The notes beneath the pieces are model-generated. The model was not told the origin of the DNA. It did not search any database and saw only the letters and a list, made by a program, of their open reading frames with translations. Below are positions 58,221 to 60,000 of a stretch of 60,000 nucleotides of DNA, one piece after another (position 1 is the stretch's first letter; every line of letters begins with the position of its first letter). Origin of the DNA: Mesostigma viride (Eukaryota > Streptophyta > Mesostigmatophyceae > Mesostigmatales > Mesostigmataceae). A program made the position numbers and the translations under genes. The stretch lies in NCBI GenBank assembly GCA_009746045.1, contig RPFO01000667.1:6741046-6801045 (forward strand), read 5' to 3'.

Positions 58221-58697
58221 CCCCCAGAAGCCCAAGGTGTGACTGGCGGGGCGGGGACCTGATGATCTACCACAAGATGTGGCTGGACGCCCCCTGCGGG
58301 CTAGAATAGCCAGTATAGCTTAATTGTACATAGTTACTGCCGGCCGCCATGGCAGCCCCCTCCCCCCAAGCGGAGGAGGCGTTTTGATGAGTAGTGTAGT
58401 GAGGATTTTCTAGACTAGATAGCTTAGAGTTAGGATAGTTCGATTACGCGGCTTCCTCCACCCCACCCATCATGGAATATGTGCTACATGATCTCCCCAC
58501 GGAGGCATGTTATAATTTAATTTAATTTTAATTTAATGGCAGCCATTCCTAGAACGTTCAATGCCTAGCCGTGCCACCATACCTTAGTAGTCACGTGCAC
58601 TGCTAATGCACGGTACACAACCAGCCATAGCCTTAGCTTAGCCCTAGTACAGCCAGCCACAGTGCTACGTACGTCCTGGCTATGATTAGCTTACTCG
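58221..58697 (+). repeat. 3' end of the repeat family also seen at 21055 and 31375
   Basis: GATGAGTAGTGTAGTGAGGA, AGCTTAGAGTTAGGATAG, CGCGGCTTCCTCCACC and ATATGTGCTACATGATCTCC followed by AATTTAATTT tails (58510-58545). It probably terminates the element containing the ORF1 at 56588-58220. Beyond 58545 nothing is recognised. Confidence 0.5.
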
Positions 58698-58910
58698 CCC
58701 ACAATCCTAATTGTTATGATATATGCTCACACGGGTCTTATTGCACCCACAGAACTTGCCGGATCGTCTATCGTGTCCGATTGCTGCTGTGGCATGCCTC
58801 TGGCATGAAGGAGAAAGGGGGTCTCTGCCCTTTCTTCCTGTTGTGCACATACAGGGATTAATTAAAAGCACTCCGGTGCTCCGTGACTCCCCAACGGGAG
58901 CAAGAGTATT
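58698..58910 (+). mobile_element. SINE-like element (copy 2)
   Basis: The body TATGCTCACACGGGTCTTAT, TGCACCCACAGAACTTGCCG and TGTGGCATGCC, with the 3' hairpin GTGCTCC...GGGAGCA at about 58879-58902, matches copy 1 (16485-16721) over its whole length. An ATTAATTAAA insert lies at 58858. Confidence 0.7.
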
Positions 58911-59444
58911 GGAGCGGCCGGGGGCCTTGCTGTGCGGCAGAACAGGTTCATGATGCCCGGGGAGCCCTCCGGGCTCGTCTGTACGTGCATGAATAACGTG
59001 ATCTGGGGGTAGATGACTAACGAGGCAACGTATTGGGCAGGAGGTTATGAATTCGATACAACCCTCGATGCGGTGGGGGAGACACGTGTCACAAAAGATG
59101 GTAAATTACATAACGTGGTTCGGGGCTTTGTGGGTGAACCCTGGGCTTAATTGCCCCTAAAAACCAGCCATAGGCTCCGCGGGAGAGGCCTTTATATTCT
59201 AGCTCCAAATGTACCGGCGCCTCTGAATGAGTTCCAAGCCTATCTGTGGCCACTGGACCATGGGGCTGGCCTACTGCAGCACCCGCTTAGTTAATTAAAC
59301 ATGTGCTGCAGTTGGGGGGTCACGGAGTGTTTCTATAGCCCGAATCTTACCTGTATATTGTATCTATCTGATGCCTAATTAACTATAGCAAATATCCGAG
59401 GGACATGCCACGTACGTAGCACCCGCTGTGCTAGACAACTATAT
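58911..59444. other. No gene seen
   Basis: No conserved frame. TTAGTTAATTAAAC at 59287 is a short AT motif of the kind used as tails elsewhere in the window. Confidence 0.35.
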
Positions 59445-59632
59445 GCCGAAGCTTTATTGCACCCACAGGGGATGCCGGATCGTTTTGACGGGCTCATATT
59501 GCGCCCCCTGTGGCATGACCGGGAAGTGGGGGTCTCTTCCCCGGGCTGCCGGCCCGATGTGCACAATCAGGGATTAATAGTACTCTGGTGCTCCGTGATT
59601 CCCCAATGGGAGCACGTGTTAATAATAATTAA
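59445..59632 (+). mobile_element. SINE-like element (copy 3, diverged)
   Basis: It shares CTTTATTGCACCCACAG, GCCGGATCGTTTTGACG, TGTGGCATGACC and the hairpin GTGCTCC...GGGAGCAC before TTAATAATAATTAAT. More diverged than copies 1 and 2. Confidence 0.65.
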
Positions 59633-59639
59633 TAGCTAA

Positions 59640-59766
59640 TAGCGGTTCGGGCCGTGGTGCCAGAAATCCTACAATTACTAGACGTTGGATAGCTGCAGTC
59701 AGGCCCATCATTCATTGTCAGAGGATTTATGCTTGCGTAACGCAGCCACGTGCTAAATTGATCAAT
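59640..59766 (+). mobile_element. LINE L1 3' end, diverged copy
   Basis: AGCGGTTCGGGCCGTGGTGC, CTAGACGTTGGATAGCT and GAGGATTTATGCTTGCGTAA followed by CGCAGCCACGTG resemble the L1 3' end with many substitutions. The tail is AATTGATCAATTA. Confidence 0.6.
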
Positions 59767-60000
59767 TACCACACCACAAGAGTCTGAGGCAGATGACAAT
59801 TACAATTACTATCAATGGCTAGATGTTTTCTGCACCAATGCAGGTCGCCATTGGGCGCTTGATGACCACCTGCACCTTCCCTCCACCATCCACCTACCAA
59901 TCCACGACCAGGGGGACAACATCCACCTTGCCACTAAGCGGTCAGCACATGCCCCTCAGTTGATGACCGTGCCCTGCAGCTGTGATAGGCGCTTAGTAAA
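59767..60000. other. Window end, possible exon start after an acceptor
   Basis: GCACCAATGCAG at about 59842 could be a 3' splice site followed by an open Thr/Pro-rich plus frame. Too short to assign. Confidence 0.2.

Overview
The window looks like a piece of a large, repeat-rich nuclear chromosome from a flagellated green alga (volvocine or related chlorophyte, by inference). The evidence is GC-rich exons split by many introns with GTGAG/GTATG-type donors and C-rich acceptors, a flagellar-tip protein gene (CEP104/FAP256), and dense green-algal-type retroelements. No prokaryotic features were seen.

Region 1 (1-20,709) is a nested transposon stack. A plus-strand Ty3/gypsy chromovirus, called E1 here (1-9,894), has its 5' LTR just left of the window. 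It carries an N-terminal RNase H1/viroplasmin-type hybrid-binding ORF, gag with a CCHC knuckle, PR-RT-RNaseH, an integrase with a chromodomain, and a long extra ORF in the env position. E1 sits inside the pol gene of a minus-strand relative, E2 (9,895-20,709). E2's hybrid-binding ORF is split by a LINE (about 12,611-19,391). The LINE is itself interrupted by a hAT-like element (15,002-16,754, 8-bp TSD), which contains a SINE-like insert, and by a 1.93-kb inverted-ended element (16,928-18,857, 16-bp TSD).

Region 2 (20,710-33,572) is a graveyard of retroelement pieces. It contains LINE RT fragments, a decayed gypsy fragment joining a C5 cytosine-DNA-methyltransferase to RT, an inverted integrase fragment, a minus-strand gypsy integrase ending in a PHD finger with a probable LTR, and a train of LINE 3' ends tailed with TTAA/TAAT repeats.

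Region 3 (33,573-54,867) is the host gene block. CEP104/FAP256 lies on the minus strand. I resolved 15 exons that join in frame to 2,784 coding bases (927 aa). A two-exon gene of unknown function (50,432-50,848, plus) diverges from it. Next is tRNA-splicing endonuclease subunit SEN2 (51,953-54,867, plus, four exons, one GC-AG intron). Most introns here hold a private micro- or minisatellite, and several hold decayed copies of the neighbouring exon edge.

Region 4 (54,868-60,000) is repeat-derived again: a LINE-type ORF1 containing a 136-bp perfect palindrome, SINE-like copies ending in a conserved hairpin, and LINE 3' ends.

The most notable candidates are the methyltransferase-bearing gypsy element, the P6/RNase H1-like domain and env-position ORF of the chromovirus, a conserved basic microprotein frame across its LTR/leader, and the repeated exon-edge duplications inside host introns.
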